A stretch of 64,000 bases of DNA from Desulfovibrio desulfuricans (lineage in GTDB: Bacteria; Desulfobacterota; Desulfovibrionia; Desulfovibrionales; Desulfovibrionaceae), in NCBI GenBank assembly GCA_015062205.1, contig SUVB01000038.1, positions 60,319-124,318 of the forward strand. The letters are read 5' to 3'. Position numbers and translations under genes: made by a program. Shown one piece after another: positions 30,531-39,701 of this stretch. The notes beneath the pieces are model-generated. The model made no database searches, was not told the origin of the DNA, and saw nothing but the letters and a program-made list of their open reading frames with translations. Position 1 is the stretch's first letter. Each line of letters opens with the position of its first letter.

Positions 30531-31490
30531 TCAACGTCCGGCCCTGAAGGGCGAGATTTCGGCCAGCCTGTTCCAGAGTTCGCGTTCCGCATCCGTCAGC
30601 TGCGCAGGCACGCGCACCATGACGCGCGCCAGCAGGTCGCCGCGTTTGCCGGACGCACCCAGGCCCTTGCCCCGCAGACGGAACTTGCGGCCCGAACTTG
30701 AACCGGCGGGAATCTGCATTTCCACCGCGCCCTCCAGCGTGGGCACCTCCACCTTCGCGCCCAGCGCGGCCTCCCAGGGCGTGAGCGGCACGTCGCAGAG
30801 CACGTCGTCGCCGTCCACCCTGAAGACGGCATGCGGCAGATAGCGCACCCGCAAAAAGAGGTCGCCGGGCGTGCCGCCGGGCATGGGGCCGCCCTGGCCG
30901 GCCAGACGCAGCTTGGCCCCCTCGCGGATGCCGGAGGGCACGTTGACTTCCAGCGTTTTCGGCCCCTGCGCCGTCTGCAGGGTCACCGGGCGGCGGCCGC
31001 CGCGCTGCACATCCTCAAGGCTGAGGGGCAACTCGGCCTCCACGTCGCGGCCGCGTCGCGGCCGCTGCGAAAAGCCGCCGAAGGGGTCCGGCCCGAAGGT
31101 TGCGCCGCCCCGCCCGCCCTGCGCGCCGAAGCCTCCAAAGCGGCCCCCCCCGCCGAACAGGGTTTCAAAAAAGTCCGAAAAGCCGGACCCGTCGAAATTC
31201 TTGCCGTTGAAGGTGAAGTGCACGTTCTCGAAGCCCGGTTCGCCCTGAAACTGCTGGCCGTGCTGCCAGTTGGGGCCGAGCTGGTCGTAGAGCTTCCGCT
31301 TTTCCGGGTCCTTGAGCACTTCATAGGCTTCGTTGATGTCCTTGAACTTCTCCTCTGCCTGCTTGTCGCCGGGGTTGAGGTCGGGGTGGTACTTGCGGGC
31401 CAGCTTCTTGTACGCCTTGGAAATATCCGCAGCGGCGGCCCCCCGGTCCACACCCAGAAGTTTGTAATAGTCCTTGTAAGCTACTGCCAT
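30531..31490 (-). CDS. cbpA: CbpA-type J-domain co-chaperone (DnaJ without zinc finger)
   Basis: A 319-residue class-B J-protein. The N-terminal J-domain (YYKLLGVDRGA...KKLARKYHPDLNPG) contains the HPD motif that stimulates DnaK. It is followed by a glycine/phenylalanine-rich stretch (FGGGGRFGGFGAQGGRGG) and two beta-sandwich client-binding domains (GAKLRLAGQGGPMPGG, LRGKGLGASG). The four CxxCxGxG zinc modules of class-A DnaJ are absent. The ATG at 31490 gives a start at MAVAYKDYYKLL, immediately before helix 1. It is the first gene of the cbpA-cbpM-clpB operon. Confidence 0.9.
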   Translation of the reverse strand: MAVAYKDYYKLLGVDRGAAAADISKAYKKLARKYHPDLNPGDKQAEEKFKDINEAYEVLKDPEKRKLYDQLGPNWQHGQQFQGEPGFENVHFTFNGKNFDGSGFSDFFETLFGGGGRFGGFGAQGGRGGATFGPDPFGGFSQRPRRGRDVEAELPLSLEDVQRGGRRPVTLQTAQGPKTLEVNVPSGIREGAKLRLAGQGGPMPGGTPGDLFLRVRYLPHAVFRVDGDDVLCDVPLTPWEAALGAKVEVPTLEGAVEMQIPAGSSSGRKFRLRGKGLGASGKRGDLLARVMVRVPAQLTDAERELWNRLAEISPFRAGR

Positions 31491-32165
31491 ATGCGCGCTC
31501 CCCGTCCGAACTGACTCCGGCGCCGGCAATGAGCCGCGCTGGGCTTGTCGGCGCTTTCATAGGTAGAGATAAGGCTGGGGCGGATGTCGTCAATAGGAAA
31601 ATACGGGGGTTTTCAGCAGTTATGCACAGTTTGTCCACAGGATTTGGAAATGAAAGCTTCCGCAAACAGGGGGCGTTAGGGAATGCTGTGGAAAACGAGG
31701 TGCCGGGCTGGGGGAGCGCCTCAGGTGCCGCCGACAGAACCTGCACCGTCCCCCCAGCCCGCAACATTTTCGCCTCCCATTGAGAATACGATTATTTTCA
31801 GGAAGCCATGTGCCGGCCGGACTTGGCCAGAGGCCAAATTGCCCGATAGACCTGACACCGAGGCCTCGCATGCTGACAATGGGCGTCCAGACAGCCATTG
31901 GAACCAGCCCCGCATTCCAGAGCCGGAATTGCAGAAATGGGTTTTGCCGCTTGACGGCGTCTGCTTGTATGGCGCGCCTCCGGCTTTTGAAGGAATGCAG
32001 CAGTTCAGGGCGGAAAAATGCGATGTGCCGCAGCGATGACCTTGCTGCGGCACAATTGGGAGAACTGCCAGAGTCTTTTTGGCGTGTCCGGTACGTGTTG
32101 CTTATTGCAACCCCATGGATTCAGCCAGTTGCGAGTTAGCAGATAACCGTTGGGGGGGATCTGCG
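31491..32165. other. Intergenic junction between the chaperone operon and the podovirus-like cluster
   Basis: About 670 bases. The first 100 bases (minus strand) carry the presumed promoter of cbpA: TTGACG (31588-31593), 16-base spacer, TATCTC (31566-31571). The right part holds the hairpin at 32024-32054 that ends the phage-like late transcript, and a G7 run near 32151. Open frames here have poor starts and no motif. No integrase remnant or tRNA fragment was recognised, so no attachment site can be assigned. Confidence 0.4.
32024..32054 (-). terminator. Terminator at the end of the podovirus-like late operon
   Basis: An 11-bp stem TGTGCCGCAGC/GCTGCGGCACA with a 9-base loop. On the minus strand the stem is followed by TCGCATTTTTCC, and it stands about 110 bases after the last structural gene. 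Confidence 0.65.
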
Positions 32166-32741
32166 TTACGGCAGGCGCGGCCCCTGCGAGCCGATGGAAA
32201 AGAAATTGCGGCCCACGCGGGAAGCGCTGTTAAGCAGGGTGCTTGTCAGGCCCAGGTAGTCCGTTTGGGCGTTCTGCCGGTGAAAGGCCGCGTCGGCGGA
32301 AGCGCCGGCGGCCTGGTTGCGCAGGTTCCATGCGCGGAGTTGCTGCTGATAGGCCGCATCCTGTCCCTGCTGCTGCGCGGAAAGGGCATCCAGTTCGCCC
32401 TTTTCCGCCGTGTCCAGAATGCGGTCCAGTGCGGAACCGGCATCCGTCTGCGCGCCGGAAGCCCCGGCTTCGGCGCGCTGCGCGCTGATGATGCGCGCCG
32501 CCTCCTGCCGCTTGGCCTGCGCATGTTCATAGCCCTGCCGTTTTTCCTGCCGGGCGGCCTCCTCGGCGGTCTGGGCGTTGAGTTCGCCCTGTCGGGCGTT
32601 GCGCTCGGCGAGCCTGGACTGGAATTCCTGCTGCCGTTGCTGTTGCTGCGCCTGCTGCACGGCGCTCACCGTGCCCACGGCGGCGCTTGCCAGCGCCACG
32701 GCGGCGGTGATGGCGGCGGCTGTGCTTGATGCTATGGCCAT
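32166..32741 (-). CDS. Coiled-coil internal virion protein
   Basis: A 191-residue protein. A hydrophobic Ala/Val-rich segment lies at the N-terminus (residues 5-25, TAAAITAAVALASAAVGTVS), followed by a long Gln/Ala/Glu-rich helix (QQAQQQQRQQEFQSRL) with few aromatic residues. This composition is typical of the small internal or core proteins of T7-like virions (gp14 style), which are ejected and line the channel through the envelope. The ATG at 32741 has GGAGG upstream and overlaps the preceding stop as TGATG. Last gene of the late operon. The name is an inference from position and composition. Confidence 0.65.
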   Translation of the reverse strand: MAIASSTAAAITAAVALASAAVGTVSAVQQAQQQQRQQEFQSRLAERNARQGELNAQTAEEAARQEKRQGYEHAQAKRQEAARIISAQRAEAGASGAQTDAGSALDRILDTAEKGELDALSAQQQGQDAAYQQQLRAWNLRNQAAGASADAAFHRQNAQTDYLGLTSTLLNSASRVGRNFFSIGSQGPRLP

Positions 32742-33226
32742 CAGCAATCCTCCTTGTGGTTGGCCCTGGCGGCCAGAGCCTTGTGCCATACGGTTTCCGT
32801 GAGGTGCGCTCCCAGCCTGCGGTAGAGGGCGTCGCATGGGCGGGAGACGGGGGAACTGTACTGCACGAGATGCGCGCCGCGCCGCATCAGCGCCGCCTCG
32901 GCATGGCGCAGCAGCTTGAGCGCGTTCAGGCCGCCGCGCGCCTGCGGGGCCATGTACAGGCCGTCCAGCGCGGCCAGGAGCAGGCCGGGGCGGTGGGGAC
33001 AGTCCACCAGGGTGAAGGCGGCATAGCCTGCCAACGCGCCGTCGCGCTGTCGCGCCGCGCTGATGTGCAGCATGCCCAGCCGCTCCAGCGTGGCGTAGCG
33101 GTGGGCGTCCAGCGTGTAGGCCTGCGGCCCGTGCAGGGACGCTTCCACCTCGTCCCAGTGGGCGGCGGCCAGTGCCCGCGCTTCCTCTTCCAGCCGGGCA
33201 AAGGGTTCCGTCGAAAAGAGCAGCAT
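32741..33226 (-). CDS. GNAT-like protein in the phage structural operon (1)
   Basis: A 161-residue protein with a GNAT acetyltransferase-like core: an alternating strand region LAGYAAFTLV, then GLYMAPQARGGLNALKLLRHAEAAL, which resembles the acetyl-CoA loop (motif A), and a final YRRLGAHLTETVWHKAL. GNAT-like proteins are often found between tail genes of podoviruses and may be non-enzymatic structural parts. It lies 23 bases after the nozzle gene stop and overlaps the next start. Confidence 0.65.
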   Translation of the reverse strand: MLLFSTEPFARLEEEARALAAAHWDEVEASLHGPQAYTLDAHRYATLERLGMLHISAARQRDGALAGYAAFTLVDCPHRPGLLLAALDGLYMAPQARGGLNALKLLRHAEAALMRRGAHLVQYSSPVSRPCDALYRRLGAHLTETVWHKALAARANHKEDC

Positions 33227-33249
33227 GATGCCTCCCGTGGAGTGTCGTG

Positions 33250-35292
33250 TCAGGAGAAATTCACATCCAGCACCAGAGCCAGGATGCGGAAGGGCAGGGG
33301 CCGGGCCTGTACCAGCCAGATGGAGGCGGCATTGTCCCGGCCGCCGCAGGGCAGGCAGTCCAGATCGCCGGAAAAGGGTTGCACGGCTGTTCCCCAGTAC
33401 TCCGGCAAAAAAGGCAGATCGTAGAGCGTGTCGCGGTCCGGTCCGTATTGGCCGCCCACGCTGCGGTAGAGGCGTAGGGAGCAGGCGCCGCAGGCCCGGC
33501 CCCTGCCCAGGGTGGCGCCGGAGGGCAGATCGCTCTCCACCGGCAGGGGGGAGAGTACGGAAGTGTAGGGCAGGCCCGCCTGCACGACCGTGGCCGCATA
33601 GGGCAGGGTGATGCGTCCCTCCCGGACCACGCAGCCCTCTACCGGGCTGCCGTCGGCCAGCACGGCCAGTTCCCGGCCTTCCAGGTGTTCCAGTCCCGCC
33701 ACCGTGGCGGAAGGCGCGGCATGCCGCACGGTGCGTCCGCAGTCCACGAAGAAGGCTTCTTCCACGGGGGCCGCGTCTTCCCAGACATCGGCCAGCCGCT
33801 CGAGATACCAGCGCGATGCGCCTGCCGCCTCCCGCTGCACCACCAGCAGGAGCACGTCACCCTTTTCGCCGGAAACGGTCGCCACGGAAACGGCCTTGCC
33901 GTCGGTGATCTGGCGGCTCCAGCCCCAGATGTCGTGCTCCTTCATGTAGGTGAAGGCCAGCAGCAGGCCGTCGTCGCGCACGCACCAGATGGTGGAGCCG
34001 GGCGTCTGCTGGTAGGCCCATTGCACTATGGTGTGCCCTTCAAACAGATGCGGCGCCAGGATGGAGAGATCGTTGCCCGCATAGCCGTCCTTTTCCAGCG
34101 AATAGAACAGGTCGCGCACGCGCGAGCCGTGCCGCTGCACATGCAGGATGGAATTGCCGATGATGATGGGCGCAAGCCCCGCGCTTCCCCAGTAGGACTG
34201 GGCCGTGATGCTGACCTTGTCGGGCGTGATTGCCGTGCCGTCGCTGCCCGTGGCCTTGTACTCGCTGCCGGATGTGCCGATAAGCAGGTCCCCGAAGCTG
34301 GCCGCCCAAGTCACGACGTCAATGGAACCGGAGGCGATGAGGTATTCCACGGGGTCGTCGTCCCGCAGGGGGCGGGACTTGCGGAAATTCTCGAAATCGC
34401 CCGTGCGCGACATGTAGAAGGCCTGCGGCGAACTGGGCGTGGCGGCCAGCACCATGCGCTGCTGGTGGAAGGCCACCACGCCGGGGTTGTTGCCGTCGGC
34501 AAAGGGGTTCCAGTCTTCGGGGGGCGTGTCGGTGGTGTCGGCCTCGTAGTTCTGGTCGCTGAATGACGTTGTTGACGACACGCCGATAAAGCCGTAATAA
34601 CCCGCCTCCTCGCGGTAGATATTGTACTCGGCGGCATTCTCCACGGCCTGCCATCTGAGGGAGGCGCTGTTGCCCTGCACCCAGTCCGAGGGATGGCGGG
34701 CGCTTGCGGCCTCTCCGGCGGCGGACGCCAGGGATTCCCTGCCCTTGGCGTCCACGGCCGTCACCTTGTAGCGCAACGTGTAGGAACCGCCGCTGCCGGA
34801 GAAGGAAACGGAAGGAGCCTGCGGCGCGGGGAGGGACGTGTTCAGCGCAACCTCTTCCAGGCTCCAGGCGTAGCCGCCGCCTGCGGCGTCCCGGCGCACA
34901 ACCTTGTGCAGCGGATACCCCTGGTGCGCAAGGTAGACCATGTCGCCCACCTGCGCATGATTGAGCGCAGGCAGATCCCTGGCGGCGTAGGGCGTTTCAA
35001 TGGTCGGCGCGTCGATGAATCCTTGCGCGTCGGCGATGCGCAGGGTTTTTTCCCCGAAAGCCAGCACAAAGTTCTGTGCCGGTTCGGCGCTGAAGCTGAA
35101 AGGCACAAGCACGGCATAGCCGCCGAGGTCTGCCAGAAAGCGCGTGCCCGGCCTTCGCGCCACATCGCCGTGCAGGCCGGGCAGCATGTTTTCCAGACAG
35201 GCGACGCTGTTGCGGTAGCGCGAGAGGTCATAACGGGCCGAGAGCGTCGGCGCAATCTCACCGCCCGTAAAATTCTGCAACGCTATGCGCAT
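33250..35292 (-). CDS. Podovirus tail nozzle protein (tail tubular protein B-like)
   Basis: A 680-residue protein. Its start MRIALQNFTGGEIAPTLSARYDLSRYRNSVACLENMLPG is the standard opening of this family; ARRPGTRFLADLG follows. A central fibronectin-like insertion (about 150-220) contains KVTAVDAKGRES and AVENAAEYNIYRE. The second half is a beta-propeller-like series of repeats (HQQRMVLAATP, SRTGDFENFRKS, SYWGSAGL, HGSRVRDLFYS). It would form the lower nozzle of the short tail. The ATG at 35292 overlaps the preceding gene by ten bases; the longer frame upstream is a shadow of that gene. Confidence 0.85.
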   Translation of the reverse strand: MRIALQNFTGGEIAPTLSARYDLSRYRNSVACLENMLPGLHGDVARRPGTRFLADLGGYAVLVPFSFSAEPAQNFVLAFGEKTLRIADAQGFIDAPTIETPYAARDLPALNHAQVGDMVYLAHQGYPLHKVVRRDAAGGGYAWSLEEVALNTSLPAPQAPSVSFSGSGGSYTLRYKVTAVDAKGRESLASAAGEAASARHPSDWVQGNSASLRWQAVENAAEYNIYREEAGYYGFIGVSSTTSFSDQNYEADTTDTPPEDWNPFADGNNPGVVAFHQQRMVLAATPSSPQAFYMSRTGDFENFRKSRPLRDDDPVEYLIASGSIDVVTWAASFGDLLIGTSGSEYKATGSDGTAITPDKVSITAQSYWGSAGLAPIIIGNSILHVQRHGSRVRDLFYSLEKDGYAGNDLSILAPHLFEGHTIVQWAYQQTPGSTIWCVRDDGLLLAFTYMKEHDIWGWSRQITDGKAVSVATVSGEKGDVLLLVVQREAAGASRWYLERLADVWEDAAPVEEAFFVDCGRTVRHAAPSATVAGLEHLEGRELAVLADGSPVEGCVVREGRITLPYAATVVQAGLPYTSVLSPLPVESDLPSGATLGRGRACGACSLRLYRSVGGQYGPDRDTLYDLPFLPEYWGTAVQPFSGDLDCLPCGGRDNAASIWLVQARPLPFRILALVLDVNFS

Positions 35293-35681
35293 GGCGTCGC
35301 CTCCGCCCGCTCCGGCTTTTCCGGCCACGGGGTATCTTCCCCGCCGCCGTCCCATGGCGCGCCGGGCTGTTGCGGCAGGTCGCAGAGGGCCTGCGCGTAA
35401 CTGTCCCATGCGGCGATATCCAGTTCGACGGAGGTCGCCCCGGCATCCGTGGCAAGCCGCAGTTGGCGCTGCAACTGCGCCATTTCCCTGTCGTATTCCG
35501 CGAGAAGCGGTTCACGCGTTGCGCGCAGGGCGGCAAAGAGGTCCTCCGCCGTGGGCGGTTCCGGCTCCGGCGCGGGGTGGGCGGCCTGCCATTCTTCGGG
35601 CGTGACGTAGCCTGCGGGCTGTTTGCCTTCCTCCCAAACTTCGGGATTGCCGGAGGGACTGTAGTAGGTTGCTGTCACCAT
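35283..35681 (-). CDS. Tail-fibre-associated protein (assembly chaperone candidate)
   Basis: A 132-residue acidic protein. It begins MVTATYYSPSGNPEVWEEGKQP and YVTPEEWQAAH, then shows a helical DLFAALRATREPLLAEYDREMAQLQRQL and a DIAAWDSYAQALCDLPQQP segment. The last resembles small tail-fibre assembly or DUF4376-type proteins that follow fibre genes. The gene stands directly after the fibre gene (11 bases) and overlaps the nozzle gene. Confidence 0.6.
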   Translation of the reverse strand: MVTATYYSPSGNPEVWEEGKQPAGYVTPEEWQAAHPAPEPEPPTAEDLFAALRATREPLLAEYDREMAQLQRQLRLATDAGATSVELDIAAWDSYAQALCDLPQQPGAPWDGGGEDTPWPEKPERAEATPCA

Positions 35682-35692
35682 AAATGTTCTCC

Positions 35693-37234
35693 TTATGCGG
35701 CCTTGGCGTGGTCGAAATATTCGAGGATGATTGCACCATTATGCCCGTTTTCTGCTGATGTAATATCGCTGCTGTAAGGGCTGTAGCTTCCACCTCTTCC
35801 ACCTGCTCCATATCCGCTACCGCCGCCTTTACCACCGCCAGCATAATAGGCACCATTTATTCTTTGAGCGTTGTGACCGGGCGCTCCTTCAAGGCCACTT
35901 TCAGAAGTTCCACCAAGTCCCCCAAGTTCTGCCCTATTTAGCGATTGAGAATTTTGCCCACCACCGGCAGAATGTCCCGCGAATGTGCTATTACCGCCAG
36001 CGGAGCCATAAGCATCATTGCTGGCAGCGGCTATACCTCCGGCACCTACTGTATAAGATAACTGTTGATTTTTAGTAACATACACATAAATTACAGTATG
36101 ACCTCCGGCCCCGCCTCCTCCGCCGCCTATATATACAGCACCCCCGGGATTACAATAATTCCCCCCGGCCCCGCCGCCGATGATTTCAGCGCGTATCCAC
36201 CCCGTCACAGGCGCAATCCATGTGCCGGAGACGGTCAGCACCTCGCGGGTGTTGCACAGCATGGCCCCGCCCAGCACGGCGGGAAATGCGGCGATGTCCT
36301 CCGGGCGCAGGACGGCGGGCGCGGGGCTGCCCGCAGCCGCCGCCCCGGCCTGCACTTCGGCAGGGGTAGCCAGACGGGCAAGGCCGCGCGTGGCTGTGGT
36401 GGCGGCGGGCACGGATATGCCGCCGTCCTGCGCCACCTCAATGGTCGCGCCGTCGGGCTTCACCTTCCCGGCCAGTGTCGGGGTGGCGATGGGCACGGTA
36501 TCCGCCGCAATGGCGGCCCAGGTTTTGGCGCTCTTGCTGTCCGGGTCTTCCGGGTCGGGCGGGGCCGGGCTCTCGGCCCAGGCCTGCGCACGGTCGGCGC
36601 TGGCGGCGGCGTTGCTTTCGGACGCGGCGGCGTCGTCCGCCGAACCGGCGGCAAGCCCGGCCCACGTTCTGGCGCTCTTGCTGTCGGCGTCTTCGGCGTC
36701 CGGGGGCGTGGGGCTTTGCGCCCAGGCCTGCGCCAGCGCCGCGCTGCCGCTTGCCTCCGAAGCGGAACCGGAAGCCGCAGCAGCACTGGCGGCGGCCGCG
36801 TCGCGGGCGGCATAGACGGACTGCACCACCTCTTCGGGCGTGGTCTCGCTGGTGGGCGGCATGATGACGGCGCGGGCCAGCTGCTCGCGCAGCTGCTGGC
36901 GTTCGGCGCAGGCCTGATCCAGCGCGTCTTCCATGACCTGCGGGTCAAAGCGTGTGGCGGAAACGAGGTCAATGTCCTGCCCGAAGGGCATATCGCGCAC
37001 GATGGCCAGACGCCATCCTTCGGGCAGGGGAGCGCCCTCGTGCAGATAGGTGACGGCGCCGCCGGATTCGTTCAGGGCCGCGCTCCAGCCCTGCGCAACG
37101 GAGGTGACGCCTTGGGGCGAGGTAACGCTGACCACAAGCTGTTCCTCGCTCCAGACCTTGAAGGCAAAAGGAAAGACCGTGGCCGTGCCGTTGCCGGCAT
37201 AGGCGGCGCGACTGGGACTGTATGGCAGGGTCAT
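35693..37234 (-). CDS. Tail fibre with T7-like virion anchor and glycine-rich tip
   Basis: A 513-residue protein. The N-terminal 140 residues (MTLPYSPSRAAYAGNGTATVFPFAFKVW) match the T7 gp17-type domain that attaches fibres to the tail. A middle region has two copies of an Ala/Ser-rich repeat ending in AWAQSPTPPDAEDADSKSARTW or its variant AWAESPAPPDPEDPDSKSAKTW (given here in parts: AWAQSPTPP/AWAESPAPP and DSKSARTWAG/DSKSAKTWAA). The C-terminal third is extremely glycine-rich (IGGGAGG, YIGGGGGGAGG), the tip likely to touch the receptor. From about 36110 to the stop the DNA is close to half G+C while neighbours are near 70 percent. The ATG with AAGGAG at 37234 was chosen over a GTG six bases upstream. 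Confidence 0.8.
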   Translation of the reverse strand: MTLPYSPSRAAYAGNGTATVFPFAFKVWSEEQLVVSVTSPQGVTSVAQGWSAALNESGGAVTYLHEGAPLPEGWRLAIVRDMPFGQDIDLVSATRFDPQVMEDALDQACAERQQLREQLARAVIMPPTSETTPEEVVQSVYAARDAAAASAAAASGSASEASGSAALAQAWAQSPTPPDAEDADSKSARTWAGLAAGSADDAAASESNAAASADRAQAWAESPAPPDPEDPDSKSAKTWAAIAADTVPIATPTLAGKVKPDGATIEVAQDGGISVPAATTATRGLARLATPAEVQAGAAAAGSPAPAVLRPEDIAAFPAVLGGAMLCNTREVLTVSGTWIAPVTGWIRAEIIGGGAGGNYCNPGGAVYIGGGGGGAGGHTVIYVYVTKNQQLSYTVGAGGIAAASNDAYGSAGGNSTFAGHSAGGGQNSQSLNRAELGGLGGTSESGLEGAPGHNAQRINGAYYAGGGKGGGSGYGAGGRGGSYSPYSSDITSAENGHNGAIILEYFDHAKAA

Positions 37235-37325
37235 CCGCACTCCTTATGTTGAAGATCTGCCCGGCACATGTTCACTGCCGTCCGCCGGGCGTGGAAGAGC
37301 CTTCCCGGGCGGCAGCGGCAGGCTC

Positions 37326-37916
37326 TCAGCGCGCCGCCAGCCATGGGTCTTCTGCCGACTGTTCCCGTCGTTCGGTGGCTGCGGCCTCGCGGGCGCGGGG
37401 CAGAGCGGCCGCGTAGAGCTGCTCCAATTCCGCTGCCTTTTGGCCGTTGCCCTTGAGCAGGGGAACCGCCACCAGCGCGGCCAGTTTGCGTGACAGCACA
37501 TGAGCGAACATGTCGTCGAACAGGCGGCTGTCACGCACATCCTCGGTATACAGGGCCAGGGCATGTGCGGCGTCGGTCAGCACAATTTGTCCGTCGCCTC
37601 TGCTGTTGCGTGCGAGGCTGAACGGGCGTGGGGCTACGGCCTCATGACGCACGTCATGGAGCTTGAGGCAGTCGTTGGGCAGGGCGTATGAAAAGCGGTA
37701 TTCCGGCGCATATTCCTGCGGCATGGGCGTCAGCGCCAACCACGCGCGACGCTGCGCGAAGCTCCAGGGGAAGTCGCGCAGGGCCTGACGGCGGGCTGAA
37801 TCCCAGTACAGGCGGCATTGCAGGGCCTCGGGCGTGTTTTCCCGCTCCGAGGCCACGCTGCGCGCGCCTAGGAAGCCCAGCGCCCGGTTCCAGATGGCGA
37901 TTTGACTTGCGATCAT
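37326..37916 (-). CDS. Tail adaptor (tail tubular protein A-like)
   Basis: A 196-residue protein with the opening IASQIAIWNRALGFLGARSVAS and RLYWDSARRQALRDFPWSFAQRRAWLAL, characteristic of T7 gp11-like adaptors. These form the ring joining portal and tail nozzle. The remaining sequence has RFSYALPNDCLKLHDVR and LSRKLAALVAVPLLKG, also family features. Its place between capsid and fibre genes fits. Confidence 0.85.
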   Translation of the reverse strand: MIASQIAIWNRALGFLGARSVASERENTPEALQCRLYWDSARRQALRDFPWSFAQRRAWLALTPMPQEYAPEYRFSYALPNDCLKLHDVRHEAVAPRPFSLARNSRGDGQIVLTDAAHALALYTEDVRDSRLFDDMFAHVLSRKLAALVAVPLLKGNGQKAAELEQLYAAALPRAREAAATERREQSAEDPWLAAR

Positions 37917-38014
37917 GTCGTGTCCTTTCGGCGCGCCATGTGGCGGCAGTGTTTTCAGGGGAGGACGCGGGGCCGGGGATGGTCCGGCCCCGCAGGAGGA
38001 GGCCGTGGACGCGG

Positions 38015-38458
38015 TTATTTCACCATCAGATCCTGTTCATAGGGAAAGTCTTCCTCGCGCAGCAGCGCGGCGAACAGACGGCCCTTGCTCACGCTTTGCC
38101 CGCTGACCGGCGTGAGGGTGAAGGCGAGGCGCAGGCGGTTCTTGCGCAGGCCCTGCGGCACAAAGCGCAAATAGGGCCGCGCGCCCAGGGACAGGCCGGG
38201 AGCTTCAGCCGTGTTGGGCACGGTGACGGTCGCGCCGGGCACGTCCGTCCAGGGGCCGTCTTCGCTGTCGGCCTCCTGCATGGCGATGGTCAGGCTCTGC
38301 ACTTCGGCGGGGTCGAAAGCCTCGGTCACGGAGAGGCGCAGGGGCATGGGCTCCATGCGGCCGGGGATCTTCAGGGCGTTGAGGGCCACGGCATTGCCCA
38401 CGGCGTCGGCAGTAAGGCTGCCTTCAAACAGGATGGCGTTGGCGTCGATGATGGCCAT
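38015..38458 (-). CDS. Bbp16-family capsid cement protein
   Basis: A 147-residue protein beginning MAIIDANAILFEG, followed by LRLSVTEAFDPAEVQSLTIAMQ and ARPYLRFVPQGLRKNRLRLAFTL. The pattern and the length fit the Bbp16 cement protein of Bordetella phage BPP-1, which decorates and stabilises the capsid. It comes right after the major capsid gene, as in that phage. A stable hairpin (38580-38619) separates the two. Confidence 0.8.
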   Translation of the reverse strand: MAIIDANAILFEGSLTADAVGNAVALNALKIPGRMEPMPLRLSVTEAFDPAEVQSLTIAMQEADSEDGPWTDVPGATVTVPNTAEAPGLSLGARPYLRFVPQGLRKNRLRLAFTLTPVSGQSVSKGRLFAALLREEDFPYEQDLMVK

Positions 38459-38579
38459 ACAAACTCCTTTGCTTTTTGGGGCGTGAACGGGGAACAACTC
38501 TGCCGGTTGCGGGAAAGGCCCGGCAACGACGCCGGGGCGTTCCGACGGAACCGGATGCGATGACCGTTGTCGCGGGAGG

Positions 38580-38619
38580 GCGGGGGAGTTGCTGCCGCAA
38601 GCAGCCTGTCCTCCCCCGC
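38580..38619 (-). promoter_or_regulatory. Hairpin between capsid and cement genes
   Basis: Arms GCGGGGGAG/CTCCCCCGC enclose a small inner hairpin (CTGC/GCAG). Lying 18 bases beyond the capsid stop, it could stabilise the abundant capsid mRNA or partly end transcription; there is no T run. Confidence 0.4.
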
Positions 38620-38636
38620 AGCGCCCGCGTATCCCG

Positions 38637-39626
38637 CTATACGGCGCTTTCGGTGGAGAGCACGGCGTCGCACTGGCGCACGGGGCGGCCGTGCAGCACG
38701 GGCACGGCCTGGGAGTTGAAGAACTCGCCGTACTGGAGCTGCACGTTGCCGGAATCGGAATTCTGGAGTTCCAGGGCGGTGAGCACGTCCGCATTGGCGT
38801 ACCACACGGCGTTGCGGCGCAGATGCTGGGGCATGAGGTTCTTGGCCTCGATGGTCAGCTTCTGCAGATCCACGAAACCGCTCTGCCCCTTGCGCTTGCC
38901 GAGGGAGGCCACGGGAATGTTGGCCACGCGCACCACGCCGCGCCAGTCGCGCACGGCCAGGCCGCAGCGCCAGTTGTACTTGTCGCCCACCACCTGGTAT
39001 TTGCGGCCGTCATCATCCTGCGTCATGTAGGTTTTGAGGTCTTCATGCGAGAGACCGCCGGTGCTGCCGTTGGGGTAGATGCCGTGCACGGACTGCGCGC
39101 CCCAGGCCACGAGCCACATGGAGGTGCAGCCGCCCTCGTCACGGCCGCCCGCGTCCAGCACGTTCTTGGCGTCCTGGGCGGGGTAGCGCATGGCCAGGCC
39201 GTTGAATTCGTCCGGGTTCAGGTTGCTGTTGCCGTAGAACAGGGTGGAGGCCACCTTCTGGCGCATGGCCTCGGCAAAGGCGACGCCCTCGCTCATGCGG
39301 AAGGCGCGGTCGCGGCTGCCGTAGAGGCGAAGCTCCTCCACGTCCAGTTCCATGATGGCCTCAAGGATGCCGCAGCCCTCCTTGACCTGGCTCCACTGCG
39401 ACTTGGAGGGCGGCGTGCCCTGGTAGAGCCTGCGCCAGTACACCTCGGGCAGGCCGGTGCGGATGCGCGTCAGGTGCCCGTCGCTCTGGTTGGCCTCCAT
39501 CCAGAGCACGTCGTCAATGATGTCGTTGGTCTTGTTCATCAACTCGATGATCTGCCCGGCCTTGTCGCCGCGGTAGAACTGCTCCATCTCGGCCAGGGAC
39601 ACCACGAGACCCATGGAATTCGCCAT
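38637..39626 (-). CDS. Major capsid protein (Bbp17-like)
   Basis: A 329-residue HK97-fold-type capsid protein. Family features: MANSMGLVVSLAEMEQFY at the start, TGLPEVYWRRLYQGTPPSKS in the E-loop region, YGSRDRAFRMSEGVAFAEAM and GLAMRYPAQDAKNVLDAGG, and the C-terminal WYANADVLTALELQ. This set is typical of the BPP-1-like podovirus capsids. AAGGAG lies before the ATG at 39626. There is no sign of truncation. Confidence 0.88.
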   Translation of the reverse strand: MANSMGLVVSLAEMEQFYRGDKAGQIIELMNKTNDIIDDVLWMEANQSDGHLTRIRTGLPEVYWRRLYQGTPPSKSQWSQVKEGCGILEAIMELDVEELRLYGSRDRAFRMSEGVAFAEAMRQKVASTLFYGNSNLNPDEFNGLAMRYPAQDAKNVLDAGGRDEGGCTSMWLVAWGAQSVHGIYPNGSTGGLSHEDLKTYMTQDDDGRKYQVVGDKYNWRCGLAVRDWRGVVRVANIPVASLGKRKGQSGFVDLQKLTIEAKNLMPQHLRRNAVWYANADVLTALELQNSDSGNVQLQYGEFFNSQAVPVLHGRPVRQCDAVLSTESAV

Positions 39627-39701
39627 AACTGCTCCTTGCAGGTAAAAGGTGGAAAGGTCGGGAAACGCCGAACGCACCCGACGAAGGCCTTGGGCGTGAC
39701 A

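Noticed and set aside
31491..32165. Attachment site at the left border of the phage-like cluster
   Set aside because: No tRNA fragment or direct repeat shared with the right border was found by eye; an exact repeat search would be needed.
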